This document shows, in pieces, positions 41,924 to 50,931 of a stretch of DNA of 64,000 bases (positions are counted from its first letter, which is position 1; each line of letters starts with the position of its first letter). The position numbers and the translations under genes are program-made. The DNA comes from Micavibrio aeruginosavorus EPB (GTDB lineage Bacteria > Pseudomonadota > Alphaproteobacteria > Micavibrionales > Micavibrionaceae). Location: NCBI RefSeq assembly GCF_000348745.1, contig NC_020812.1, positions 310,001-374,000 on the forward strand, read 5' to 3'. The notes under the pieces are model-generated. The model made no database searches. It worked only from the letters and a program-made list of their open reading frames with translations, and had not been told where the DNA came from.

Positions 41924-43369
41924 ATGGCCAAATCCCGATCCTCTTTCGTTTGCCAATCCTGCGGCGCGGTCACCACGCGCTGGGCCGGGAAATGTGAATC
42001 CTGCAACGAATGGAACTGCATTGTTGAGGAGGTGGCCGAGGCCGCGACGCCCAAGGGATTAGGGGCCGGGGCGGGCGCGTCGAAGAAGGGGCGCACATTG
42101 GCGCTGGTCGATTTGAAAGGTGAAGACGCCAATAAATTGCCCCGCCGCGTGACGGGCATTGCCGAATATGACCGCGTGACGGGCGGTGGCATGGTGCCGG
42201 GCTCGGCCATTCTGATTGGCGGTGATCCGGGCATCGGCAAATCGACCTTGTTGTTGCAGGCCGTGTGTGCGCTCAGCGCGCGGGGTTCGCGATGCCTGTA
42301 TGTATCGGGCGAGGAAGCGGTGGATCAGGTGCGCCTGCGCGCCAGCCGTCTGGGACTGGATGGGGCAAATGTTGAACTCGCCTCCGCCACCAACGTGCGC
42401 GATATTGTTGCGACGATGGAGGATACATCGGCCTCCGGTGTTGATCTGATCGTCATTGATTCCATTCAAACCATGTATATCGACACGATCGACAGCGCAC
42501 CGGGCACGGTGACACAGGTGCGCACATCCGCGCAGGAATTGATCCGCGTGGCCAAGCGTCGCGGCGTGATTATCCTGTTCGTCGGTCACGTGACGAAGGA
42601 TGGCCAGATCGCGGGTCCGCGCGTGTTGGAACATATGGTCGATGCCGTTCTGTATTTTGAAGGGGACCGGTCGCATCAGTTCCGTATTCTGCGCGCGGTG
42701 AAAAACCGTTTCGGTCCCACCGATGAAATCGGCGTGTTCGAAATGGCGAACGAAGGACTGGTTGAGGTTGAAAACCCCTCCGCTCTGTTCCTCGCCCAAC
42801 GGCAACAGGATGTCGCGGGCAGTGCGGTGCTGGCCGGGCTGGAAGGGACGCGTCCGGTATTGGTGGAGGTGCAGGCGCTGGTCGCGCCGACGGCGCTGGG
42901 CACGGCGCGACGCGCGGTGATCGGGTGGGATACCAGCCGTCTGGCCATGGTGCTGGCTGTGTTGGAAGCGCGTTGCGGCGTGCAATTATCGTCGTCGGAT
43001 ATTTATCTGAACATTGCGGGTGGCATTCGCATGACCGAACCGGCGGCCGATCTGGCCGTGGCGGCGGCGCTGGTCAGTTCATGGACCGGCGTGCCGGTTC
43101 CGGTGGACATGGTGCTGTTCGGTGAAATCGGTCTGGGCGGCGAGGTGCGTCAGGTGGCACAGCCCGATGTGCGGTTGAAGGAAGCCGCCAAGCTGGGGTT
43201 TGGTCAGGCCTGCATCCCGAAGCGGAAGAAAACCCCGGCCTCCGACGCGGCGGCCAAAACGGCCCCGCCCATCCGTGTGAATGAATTGGCCCAGGTGCAG
43301 GATATTGTTGACCTGTTCTCGGAGATGAAGCGGGAAATGGGCGGCGGCATTAAATATGCGCAAGGCTAG
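41924..43369 (+). CDS. radA: DNA repair and recombination ATPase RadA
   Basis: Encodes 481 aa from MAKSRSSFVCQSCGAVTTRW, with AAGGA 7 nt ahead. The N-terminal zinc finger is CQSCG...CESCNEW. Walker A is GGDPGIGKST, Walker B LIVIDSIQT, and the RadA-specific KNRFG motif is in AVKNRFGPTDEIG. The Lon-like C-terminal domain follows. It drives branch migration at recombination intermediates. The next gene is cvpA, a common alphaproteobacterial pair (radA-cvpA-purF), but purF is missing. Confidence 0.97.
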   Translation: MAKSRSSFVCQSCGAVTTRWAGKCESCNEWNCIVEEVAEAATPKGLGAGAGASKKGRTLALVDLKGEDANKLPRRVTGIAEYDRVTGGGMVPGSAILIGGDPGIGKSTLLLQAVCALSARGSRCLYVSGEEAVDQVRLRASRLGLDGANVELASATNVRDIVATMEDTSASGVDLIVIDSIQTMYIDTIDSAPGTVTQVRTSAQELIRVAKRRGVIILFVGHVTKDGQIAGPRVLEHMVDAVLYFEGDRSHQFRILRAVKNRFGPTDEIGVFEMANEGLVEVENPSALFLAQRQQDVAGSAVLAGLEGTRPVLVEVQALVAPTALGTARRAVIGWDTSRLAMVLAVLEARCGVQLSSSDIYLNIAGGIRMTEPAADLAVAAALVSSWTGVPVPVDMVLFGEIGLGGEVRQVAQPDVRLKEAAKLGFGQACIPKRKKTPASDAAAKTAPPIRVNELAQVQDIVDLFSEMKREMGGGIKYAQG

Positions 43370-43471
43370 GGGTTTTTGCCCTGTTTATGCGCCAAAACAC
43401 CTTGAATTTCCCCCCGCTTTCCCCGACAATCGGGGCAGGATTTCACGGGTTTTAAGGAAAATCGCCCCATC

Positions 43472-44215
43472 ATGTTTATCGACATCGTCGTCGCCGTTAT
43501 CGTCGTTATTTCTGCCGTTATCGCTTTCCTGCGCGGATTTATCCGTGAGGTGCTGACCATTGCCGGGGTTGTGGGTGGTCTGGTCGCGGCTGTGGCGCTG
43601 GGCCCGGTGGTGCGCCCGTCCTTCAATGGCTGGCTCGGTGTACCGACGGATGAAGCGGCGGAGATGCCGAAATTGTTCGATATCGTGCCGATGGATATTG
43701 TGGCGATGGTCTGTGCCTATGCCTCCATCTTTCTGGTTGTTGTCATTGCGTTGACGGTGGTTAGCCATTTGCTCTGCGGTCTGGCCAAAAAAATTGGCCT
43801 GGGTCCCGTGGATCGGACGCTGGGCGTGGTCTTTGGTATTGCGCGCGCGGCGGTGTTGCTGGCGCTGCTGTATCTGCCGGTCTATCTGATGGTGGACAAG
43901 GGCGATCGTGACGAATGGTTTAAAGACAGCCGCTCCGCCGTGTATATCGAGGGGCTGGCCGCATGGATGGCGGATTTCATTCCCGAAGATACCGCCGAAA
44001 AACTGGCCGAGGGCGCAGGACGCACGCGTGAAGATATTGAAAACGCACGCGAACGCATTGATGCGCTGGATGCATTGAAAGAGCAAATGCAAAATGTTGA
44101 AAGCGCCGTACAGGACGGGGCCGAAGCGATTGCTGCGCCGGATGAAGCGAGCGAAGGTTATGAACCCGATCAACGCGACACACTGGATCAGTTGATCGAA
44201 GATACGCAACAATAA
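43472..44215 (+). CDS. cvpA: CvpA family membrane protein
   Basis: Encodes 247 aa with an AAGGAAAA ribosome site. Four hydrophobic helices: MFIDIVVAVIVVISAVIAFL RGFIREV, AGVVGGLVAAVAL, VCAYASIFLVVVIALTVV and FGIARAAVLLALLYLPV. GFIREVLTIAG and LGxVDRTLGVVFGIARA are the CvpA signature. In E. coli CvpA is needed for colicin V production and for envelope and bile resistance. The C-terminal 90 residues are a charged coiled coil ending DTLDQLIEDTQQ. It overlaps no gene and is followed 11 bp later by an SDR. Confidence 0.92.
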   Translation: MFIDIVVAVIVVISAVIAFLRGFIREVLTIAGVVGGLVAAVALGPVVRPSFNGWLGVPTDEAAEMPKLFDIVPMDIVAMVCAYASIFLVVVIALTVVSHLLCGLAKKIGLGPVDRTLGVVFGIARAAVLLALLYLPVYLMVDKGDRDEWFKDSRSAVYIEGLAAWMADFIPEDTAEKLAEGAGRTREDIENARERIDALDALKEQMQNVESAVQDGAEAIAAPDEASEGYEPDQRDTLDQLIEDTQQ

Positions 44216-44226
44216 ACAGGAATAGA

Positions 44227-44937
44227 ATGATGAGTGTTGATTTAACCGGACGCGTGGCCGTTATCACCGGAGCCAGCCGTGGCATCGGCGCGGCCGTTGC
44301 CCGCCGCTTTGCCGCCGCCGGAGCGCACGTTGTTTTGGTTGCGCGCACGACCGGCGCGTTGGAAGCGCTGGATGATGAAATTCGCAATGCGGGTGGACGC
44401 GCGACATTGGTCCCGCTCAACCTGCTGGATTTTGACAAGGTGGACACGCTGGGCCCGGCGCTGGCCGAACGGTTTGGCCGCTGTGATATTCTGGTGGCCA
44501 ATGCGGGCATGTTGGGCACGCTCGGCCCTCTGCCGCACGGTGATGCCAAGGAATGGGACCGCGTGATTGGTTTGAATTTGACCGCGAATTTCCGCCTGGT
44601 CCGCACGCTCGATCCGCTGTTGCGCGCATCCGATGCGGGGCGTGCGATCTTCGTCACGTCCGGTGCGGCGGAAGGGCCGCGCGCCTATTGGGGCGCCTAT
44701 GCCGTATCCAAAGCGGGGTTGGAGGCGATGGCCCGGTCCTACGCGGCGGAGAATGAAAAAACCAATCTGCGCGTCAACATCATCGACCCGGGCCGTGTGC
44801 GCACGAAAATGCGCGCCGCCGCCTATCCGGGCGAAGATCCGCAAAGCGTGATCCCGCCGGAAGATGTGGCGGATGCGTTTCTGGCCTTGGCCGACCCGGC
44901 CATCACCACGCATGGCCAGCGCGTGAAGGCGGCGTAA
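44227..44937 (+). CDS. short-chain dehydrogenase/reductase, YciK-like
   Basis: Encodes 236 aa with AGGA just ahead of tandem ATGs. Cofactor motif VITGASRGIGAAVARRF, NAG in VANAGMLG, and the catalytic YAVSKAG. The proximal GPLPHGDAKEWDRVIGLNLTANF and C-terminal PEDVADAFLALADP resemble the YciK group of oxidoreductases. Basic residues after beta-2 (VART) suggest NADP. Shares the strand and an 11-bp gap with cvpA, so it is likely in the radA-cvpA operon. Substrate unknown. Confidence 0.9.
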   Translation: MMSVDLTGRVAVITGASRGIGAAVARRFAAAGAHVVLVARTTGALEALDDEIRNAGGRATLVPLNLLDFDKVDTLGPALAERFGRCDILVANAGMLGTLGPLPHGDAKEWDRVIGLNLTANFRLVRTLDPLLRASDAGRAIFVTSGAAEGPRAYWGAYAVSKAGLEAMARSYAAENEKTNLRVNIIDPGRVRTKMRAAAYPGEDPQSVIPPEDVADAFLALADPAITTHGQRVKAA

Positions 44938-44972
44938 AGCCCTTATTTTTCAATATCTTTCCGGTATTGTTT

Positions 44973-44993
44973 GCCCCCACGGGACGTGGGGGC
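44973..44993. other. perfect 9-bp hairpin after the SDR gene
   Basis: GCCCCCACG / CGTGGGGGC with a GGA loop, 36 nt past the SDR stop. It lacks a T-run, so termination would be Rho-dependent or absent. Confidence 0.45.
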
Positions 44994-45042
44994 TACAAAG
45001 GTGTATTGAACAATCAAAAAAACAAAATTAGGGAAGACGCCG

Positions 45043-45333
45043 ATGACGAAACTGACCAAGGGGACTTTGCTCCGTTTGTTTGATGCGGTTGTGAATGCGC
45101 CGAAGGATGCGGCCTATGGCCTGCTGTTGCCCACACCGGATGCGGATTGTGATGAATACAAGCCGGGCATGATCGCGACGGGCACGCTGGGGGCGGCTGC
45201 CATGGTGGCCGGGCTCACCGTTGCGCCGATTGGTTTTTCCGCCGTTGGCGGTTTCTTTGCCGCGCGGGCGGTGCTGTGGCTGGCGGCGCAAGGGCGCGAC
45301 ATTCGCCGGGGCCTGAACGCTGGCCCGCAATAA
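45043..45333 (+). CDS. small membrane protein of unknown function
   Basis: Encodes 96 aa, MTKLTKGTLLRLFDAVVNAP at the start, with two hydrophobic stretches (GMIATGTLGAAAMVAGLTVAP and AVGGFFAARAVLWLAAQ) separated by a glycine-rich turn. A short charged tail ends RRGLNAGPQ. GGAAG lies 9 nt before the ATG. Single gene between a hairpin and a terminator. No family recognised. Confidence 0.7.
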   Translation: MTKLTKGTLLRLFDAVVNAPKDAAYGLLLPTPDADCDEYKPGMIATGTLGAAAMVAGLTVAPIGFSAVGGFFAARAVLWLAAQGRDIRRGLNAGPQ

Positions 45334-45356
45334 ACCGATAGCGACGGATTTGGATG

Positions 45357-45385
45357 AAAAGCCGGGTTTTTGCCCGGCTTTTTTC
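45357..45385 (+). terminator. intrinsic terminator
   Basis: AAAAGCCGGG / CCCGGCTTTTTT, loop TTTTTG, after the 96-aa gene. The following 215 bp to the next gene hold nothing else I can name. Confidence 0.9.
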
Positions 45386-45600
45386 ATTTTAACGCATTGT
45401 TTTATATGTGAAATTTCATGGGCTTGAATTTCTTGCATAATTACGGAAAACAATGCATTGTCCCTCATTACTGTTATGGCAATTGTGCGGACTGGTGCAT
45501 GACGCGCAGTCTGGCATCCTATTGGCGCTCCTGGGGCGGCGGCAAACGATAGCCGATAATACGGGGGCCGATTGGTGGCGCGCGGGAATGGAATTGGGGC

Positions 45601-46848
45601 ATGAACATGTGGTCATTTGGTCGTGATAAAAAGAAAAATCTGACTTTGCCTGCGCCGGAGGTGTCAGACAAAGAATCCGGTGCGCATTATGGGCGGCGGT
45701 TTCAAACGCTTGTTTATACCAATCCGCGTATGCCGGAGGGGGATGAGGAGTATTACAAAGCGATTGCCAAGGGGGCCAATGATTGGCGCGTGATTAAATA
45801 CACCAAAAAATCCGGTGATGTTCAAACATTGGTGATGGATGAATCCGTCCCCTTTGTCATGGCGGCGCAGAAGCTGGTCGCATACGAAACCGCGGCGGAA
45901 GAAATGGGGTTATTGCCCCTTGGCGACGGGCCGGAATCTTTGGGGTTCGAACATGTCGTTCAATTCTGCCTGCGCGAAGGATTTGTGCCGGATAAATCAG
46001 GACGCCTGCATGAAACCGACAATGGCGAGATTGTCACCGAAGGGTGTTTTGATGGGAAAATTACGGCGCAGATGGACGATTTGGTCAATCGCGTGCGGTC
46101 TGGCCAATTGTTCCTGCGCGATGTGTGGGTGAATAATTTTATCCATGATCTGTTCAATGATCGGGCCGAACCCCTGCGCTGGAGTGATTTCAGCGATCGG
46201 TTGAAAGATACAGATGTCTTGCACAAGGCGGTTTTCCTGATCCGCGCGGCCATGATTGCCGAACGGCATGTGGTAAAGAATGGCGGGAACGAAGGGGTGT
46301 GGAAGGCCGATCAGTTTATTGATGCGACGAAATTCCAAAATTCTGCTTTCTCGGAAAGCTATGTGCAGGATGCGGTAAAATCATCAACCCCTTTAAGTGA
46401 AAATGTTTTGGGCCGTGCGGTTGATTTTATGAAGAAAGATGGGTCAACCCTGCCGGAAGAAATCTGCAAGGAGGCCCAGCGTCTGGTCACAGACTTACAG
46501 GTGTTCCAGATGACGCGCCGCGTGCGGTCCATGATGCGCGTTGGGGCCCAATATATGGACAATAAGGTCCGGGGTGAGGTGCAGGTCCTGATCGATAAGG
46601 CCAAGGGGTTGATGCGCGGGATGGGGTATGACGAAGCCATGATCGCCGACGCCGAAAGCTCGATGCTGTGCACCGAAACCGTGCGTGATTTCCCGAAGAC
46701 GTTCGAAGATCGCGTGGCGTCGTTTGAGGATTTGTACAAAACATCCATCGATGTTCTGAATAAGAAATTGTCACCGCAAATTGACGGGCAGGATAGGACG
46801 CCACCAAAGCGACCATCACGGCCCCCCTTGGGTGTAACGCCGCGCTAA
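45601..46848 (+). CDS. 415-aa soluble protein of unknown function
   Basis: Starts MNMWSFGRDKKKNLTLPAPE; a second Met at residue 3 is an alternative start. No signal peptide or membrane helix. The middle is helical and charged, with FVMAAQKLVAYETAAEEMGL, RRVRSMMRVGAQYMDNKVRGEVQVLIDKAKGLMRGMGYDEAMI, and a Pro-rich basic tail TPPKRPSRPPLGVTPR. The body reads like an all-helical scaffold. No domain recognised. It has its own promoter region after a terminator and converges on der, so no operon partner hints at function. Confidence 0.75.
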   Translation: MNMWSFGRDKKKNLTLPAPEVSDKESGAHYGRRFQTLVYTNPRMPEGDEEYYKAIAKGANDWRVIKYTKKSGDVQTLVMDESVPFVMAAQKLVAYETAAEEMGLLPLGDGPESLGFEHVVQFCLREGFVPDKSGRLHETDNGEIVTEGCFDGKITAQMDDLVNRVRSGQLFLRDVWVNNFIHDLFNDRAEPLRWSDFSDRLKDTDVLHKAVFLIRAAMIAERHVVKNGGNEGVWKADQFIDATKFQNSAFSESYVQDAVKSSTPLSENVLGRAVDFMKKDGSTLPEEICKEAQRLVTDLQVFQMTRRVRSMMRVGAQYMDNKVRGEVQVLIDKAKGLMRGMGYDEAMIADAESSMLCTETVRDFPKTFEDRVASFEDLYKTSIDVLNKKLSPQIDGQDRTPPKRPSRPPLGVTPR

Positions 46849-46857
46849 TCCCTGTTC

Positions 46858-48285
46858 TTAGTCGACATACGGGTTTTTACTGGTGCGGATCATCACGCGC
46901 ACCGGAACGCCCGGAATGTCGAAATCGCGGCGCAGGCCGTTGATCAGATACCGTTTATACGTATCCGGGAAATCGCCGGGGCGTGACACCCACAATGCGA
47001 ATGTCGGCGGGCGGGCCTTGATCTGCGTGATGTAACGCAAGCGGTTCGGACGGCCATTGGCCATCGGCGCCGGGTTTTGTTCTTCCATCCCGCGCAGCCA
47101 GCGGTTCATGCGTGATGTCGGAACGCGGCGGTTCCACACGGCATGCGTCTGTAAAATCAAATCCAGCATCGGGCCAAGATTTTTGCCCTTCAACGCCGAA
47201 ATCGTGATGACGGGAATTTCACGCAACTGGCCCAATGAGGCCTCGATGCGGTCTTCGATCCGTTTCATCGCGGCGGCTTTATCCTCAACCGCGTCCCATT
47301 TATTGATGGCCAGAACAAGGGCGCGGCCTTCGTCGATAATATGTTCGGCGATGCCCAGATCCTGTTTTTCCATCGGGTTGTTGCCGTCCAGAACCAGCAC
47401 GCAAACCTCGGCCAGACGAATGGCGCGCAAGGAATCCTGCACGGCCATTTTTTCCAGGCGGTCGTCAATGCGGGCCTTGCGGCGCATACCGGCGGTGTCG
47501 ACCAGACGGAACAGGCGATCCTTGTACGTCCATTTCACGGCGATGGCATCGCGCGTTGTGCCCGCTTCCGGGCTGGTCATCACGCGTTCTTCCTGCAGCA
47601 GCGCGTTCAGCAGGGTGGATTTACCCACGTTCGGGCGGCCCACGAAGGCGACGCGCAGCGGAATGGTGTCGGTATCGACCTGCGGCTCAATCGCGCTCAG
47701 GTCAAAATCTTCGTTGCCTTCCAGCGCGTCGATTTCCTCTTCGGTCAAAGACGGGCCGAATGATGCGGCGGCATCCTCGATCTCTTCTTCTTCCTCAAAA
47801 TACGGGGACAGCATGTGGTACAAATCGTCCAGCCCGTATCCGTGCGCGGCCGACATGGGCAGCGGTTCACCCAGCCCGAGGGCATAGGCCTCAGCCAATC
47901 CGGCGGCGGCGGCGTTTTCATGTTCGCATTTATTGACGGCCAGAACGGTCGGGATGTCCTGACGGCGCAGCCAGTTGGCGAAATGCTTGTCCATCGGCGT
48001 GATGCCGCTGCGGCCATCGACCATGAACAAGACGGCGTCGGCTTCCTGCAGGGCGAGTTCCGTCTGGCGGCGCATTTTGCCGCGCATGGAGTCGTCAAAC
48101 GCTTCTTCCAAACCGGCGGTGTCGATCAGGCGGATTTTCTTGTCGAGCAGCCAGCCCTCCGTCTCGCGCCAATCGCGCGTCACGCCGGGGGTGTCGTCGA
48201 TAATCGCCATCTGCTTGCGCGCCAGACGGTTGAACAGGGTCGATTTGCCGACATTGGGCCGGCCAATAATTACGAGGGTAAACAT
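46858..48285 (-). CDS. der: ribosome-assembly GTPase Der (EngA)
   Basis: Encodes 475 aa, with two tandem GTPase domains. Domain 1: GRPNVGKSTLFNRL, DTPGVTRD, DTAGLEE, NKCEHE. Domain 2: GRPNVGKSTLLNALL, AGTTRDAI, DTAGMRRK, NKWDAV. An acidic linker (EEEEEIEDAAASF) and a C-terminal KH-like domain follow, ending in RTSKNPYVD. Required for 50S assembly. The start overlaps the stop of bamB as TAATG, so translation is coupled. Last gene of the yfgM-bamB-der order found in many proteobacteria. Confidence 0.97.
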   Translation of the reverse strand: MFTLVIIGRPNVGKSTLFNRLARKQMAIIDDTPGVTRDWRETEGWLLDKKIRLIDTAGLEEAFDDSMRGKMRRQTELALQEADAVLFMVDGRSGITPMDKHFANWLRRQDIPTVLAVNKCEHENAAAAGLAEAYALGLGEPLPMSAAHGYGLDDLYHMLSPYFEEEEEIEDAAASFGPSLTEEEIDALEGNEDFDLSAIEPQVDTDTIPLRVAFVGRPNVGKSTLLNALLQEERVMTSPEAGTTRDAIAVKWTYKDRLFRLVDTAGMRRKARIDDRLEKMAVQDSLRAIRLAEVCVLVLDGNNPMEKQDLGIAEHIIDEGRALVLAINKWDAVEDKAAAMKRIEDRIEASLGQLREIPVITISALKGKNLGPMLDLILQTHAVWNRRVPTSRMNRWLRGMEEQNPAPMANGRPNRLRYITQIKARPPTFALWVSRPGDFPDTYKRYLINGLRRDFDIPGVPVRVMIRTSKNPYVD

Positions 48286-49607
48286 TACTTATACGCCGCC
48301 AATGTCCCGTTATCAGACAGGATGTAAAGTGTATCGCCCGCCACAATCGGGGCGATATGCACGGGGCCTTCGGTGCGCCATTCGCTGGTGCCTTCGCCGG
48401 TGGCCGGGCTGACCTCTAGCACGTAACCGTGGCTGGATGCCACAAACAAACGCCCACCGGCCAAAACCGGTCCGGTCCAGGTGATCGCGCCTTTGCGATC
48501 GTCCGGGTCCTCATACTTTGGTAGGGGTTTAACCCATGCAATGGCGCCGGAATCGCGGCTCATGCCGATCAGCTCGTTGTTGGCGGTGATCATAAATACA
48601 TGGTTGCCCGCCACCCATGGCGTTTCCGACCCCGGAATATCACGTTGCCAGACGCGCGCGCCGGTGCGTTCATCAATCGCGGCAATACGCCCCCCATAAG
48701 ACACGGCAATCACCATCCCCTTGTCCAGAACGGGCAGGCCACGAATGGCCGCCATGCCGGACAGGCCGCCGGTGCGGCGGAAGGAGGTCAGGTTATCTGT
48801 CCACGCGACGGAGCCGTTTTCAACGCGCAGGGCGAAGATTTCACCGGACGAGAATGCGGGCACAACCATTTCACGGCTGGCTGCCGGGCTGGCCGCGCCC
48901 AGCAGGCCGGTTGTTTCGGCCAGACCGGAAAATTCCCACAGCAACGCGCCATCGGCGGTGTTCAGGGCCAGCAATTTGTTATCCAGCGTCATGACGAACA
49001 CGCGGCCATCCATCACGGTCGGCGCGGCGCGGGACGGCGCGGGCAGGGGCTTGCGCCATGCAATCGTGCCATCCTTCGGGTTCATGACCAGAATTTCGGC
49101 GTACCCGTTGGTGACGAACAACTGCCCCTGGGAATAGGCGATGCCACCGGCAATGACCGGTTCGCCTTCTTCGGCTTCGGGGGCGATATCAACGGACCAC
49201 AGGCGCTTGCCACTGGTCACGTCAAAGGCGGACATCTCCGCGCGCGTATCAATCGTGTAGATGCGGCCGTCAATCACAACCGGTTGTGACACCAGCGGCA
49301 GGCGATCATTGCCGCCATCGCCGATATTGGCCTTCCACACCCGGTTCAGCGACCCTTCGCTCAGCGACAAATGTTGCATGGCGTGGTTCGGGTACCCGCC
49401 GGTTTGTGGCCAGAATTCGTTTTTCCACGGCTGTGGGGCGATGAAGCCCTGGGCATCCAGTGCAATGTCGTCGGGTTCCAACGCGCGCTGCATTTCCAAA
49501 ACGGAAATCCGCGTGCCGGGCAACGGGGCCTTGTCATCGGATGATCCGCAAGCGGCCAGCGTCAGGGCCGTACCCAGCAACAGAAGATGCAGTGAAAAAC
49601 GTTTCAT
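48285..49607 (-). CDS. bamB: outer-membrane assembly lipoprotein BamB
   Basis: Encodes 440 aa. Lipoprotein signal MKRFSLHLLLLGTALTLAAC with lipobox LAAC (Cys20). An eight-bladed PQQ-type beta-propeller follows, seen as repeated blade ends: SAFDVTSGKRLWSVD, LVMNPKDGTIAWRKPL, LALNTADGALLWEF, AAIDERTGARVWQRD, IGMSRDSGAIAWVKPL. It scaffolds BamA in outer-membrane protein insertion. Position between a YfgM-like gene and der supports the assignment over other PQQ-propeller proteins. Confidence 0.93.
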   Translation of the reverse strand: MKRFSLHLLLLGTALTLAACGSSDDKAPLPGTRISVLEMQRALEPDDIALDAQGFIAPQPWKNEFWPQTGGYPNHAMQHLSLSEGSLNRVWKANIGDGGNDRLPLVSQPVVIDGRIYTIDTRAEMSAFDVTSGKRLWSVDIAPEAEEGEPVIAGGIAYSQGQLFVTNGYAEILVMNPKDGTIAWRKPLPAPSRAAPTVMDGRVFVMTLDNKLLALNTADGALLWEFSGLAETTGLLGAASPAASREMVVPAFSSGEIFALRVENGSVAWTDNLTSFRRTGGLSGMAAIRGLPVLDKGMVIAVSYGGRIAAIDERTGARVWQRDIPGSETPWVAGNHVFMITANNELIGMSRDSGAIAWVKPLPKYEDPDDRKGAITWTGPVLAGGRLFVASSHGYVLEVSPATGEGTSEWRTEGPVHIAPIVAGDTLYILSDNGTLAAYK

Positions 49608-49627
49608 GGTTGTTATCCGTTTATAAT

Positions 49628-50290
49628 TTATTTCTGTTCCGACAGGCGCAGTGCGTAAATGTGATCCAGCGCGCGGGCCCGTTCCTTCATGCTGGCCGGG
49701 GCCGCTTCCGATTGCAGGACGATGTTCAGGTGACCCAGTGCGCTTTTATAATCGCTAAGTCCTTCGCCCGCGATAATCGCGGCCTGAATGGCGGCGTGCA
49801 GGGCCCATGGGTTTTTTGCGTCATTGGCAATTTTTGCAATCGGCGCATACAGCGCTTTCAAATCCGTCGCGTCGGTGCGTGTATCAAATGCGATGCGCGC
49901 ACCCATGACACGGGCCAGGTCGCGGTAATCGGACGGAACGGATCCGTCATCGGCCAATGTGTTGTACAGGGCCAAGGCTTCGGCCTGTTTGTCATTGCGA
50001 ATATGATCGCCCGCCGCGTTCAACAGCGCCATGGCTTTCGGCCCACCCTTCAACAGGTCGGCCGCGGTGATCAGATCTTGCGGTTGGTTGGTGCCGGACA
50101 TGGCCTCCATCAGGACGGCGGTTTGCTGGCGGGCGGTGTGCGCCTTCCATGCGTTCCAGCCCGAGAAGATCCCCGTGAACACAACCAGCATGACGGCACC
50201 GGCGATCAATGTCGGGCCATTTTCTTTCCAGAATTTTTCGGCCTTGTCGCGTTTCAGGGCTTCGTCGATGTCGTTGAGAATATCGCTCAT
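49628..50290 (-). CDS. YfgM-like TPR membrane protein
   Basis: Encodes 220 aa. N-terminus MSDILNDIDEALKRDKAEKF is cytosolic, one helix (LIAGAVMLVVFTGIFSGWNAW) anchors it, and the rest is periplasmic helical hairpins (TPR_21 type). In E. coli YfgM is an ancillary SecYEG-associated protein acting with PpiD in periplasmic protein folding. The order yfgM-bamB-der is conserved. The ribosome site is weak. First gene of this operon. Confidence 0.88.
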   Translation of the reverse strand: MSDILNDIDEALKRDKAEKFWKENGPTLIAGAVMLVVFTGIFSGWNAWKAHTARQQTAVLMEAMSGTNQPQDLITAADLLKGGPKAMALLNAAGDHIRNDKQAEALALYNTLADDGSVPSDYRDLARVMGARIAFDTRTDATDLKALYAPIAKIANDAKNPWALHAAIQAAIIAGEGLSDYKSALGHLNIVLQSEAAPASMKERARALDHIYALRLSEQK

Positions 50291-50456
50291 AATGCGTGGT
50301 CCACTCTAGATTGGGTCCGGGGTTCAATATCGGGGGCTATATTAGCCATTTTTCCTTCTGTTTCCAGTGCTTAATGACATAATTCGGGGTGGCGGGGTGC
50401 TTTTATCCCGCAAAAAATCCGCCCCCGGCCCGGGGTTGGGGTGCTATAATGACCCT

Positions 50457-50810
50457 ATGACACTGACTTTGATCAATAATCCGGGCTTTGAAACCCTCGA
50501 AAAAGCCGGGTTCACCCGGTTCCAGTTCCAGCGTCTGGACGCCCTGTTCCTGCGCGCGGCGCAAACCAAGGTGCTGAACGCTCGGTTTGTTGATTGTGAT
50601 TTCGAGGAGGGGGTCATGACCTTTTCTTATGCAAAAACAAATGCGCATGCCCCGATGTTCACTTTCGTGATCCGTCAGGTCGGCCCGCGGCAGGTGATGT
50701 ATGAACTGCATCAGGAGGGCAAGGGCCGCCCGTTCAAAAGCGGCCTGTTCGACCGGGTGTATGAAAAGCTGGAATTGGCCATCGACGCCATCTTGCCGCC
50801 GCCCCTGTAA
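50457..50810 (+). CDS. small conserved-looking protein of unknown function
   Basis: Encodes 117 aa from [20 protein letters not shown]; the longer frame upstream lacks coding character. No signal or membrane segment; a beta-rich middle ([24 protein letters not shown]) and a C-terminal amphipathic helix. TATAAT at 50445-50450 ends 6 nt before the ATG, so the mRNA is probably leaderless. Divergent from the yfgM operon and 122 bp ahead of icd. No family recognised. Confidence 0.7.
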   Translation: MTLTLINNPGFETLEKAGFTRFQFQRLDALFLRAAQTKVLNARFVDCDFEEGVMTFSYAKTNAHAPMFTFVIRQVGPRQVMYELHQEGKGRPFKSGLFDRVYEKLELAIDAILPPPL

Positions 50811-50931
50811 ACGCAGCCTGAAAACTCCCAAAAAATCGCGGATTTTTGCGCCTCTCCTCTGGTTTTTTGGGGGGAAGGGGCTATACATTAACGGGACATT
50901 TTTTCAAAACTTCGAGGGAAGGCAAAAATCC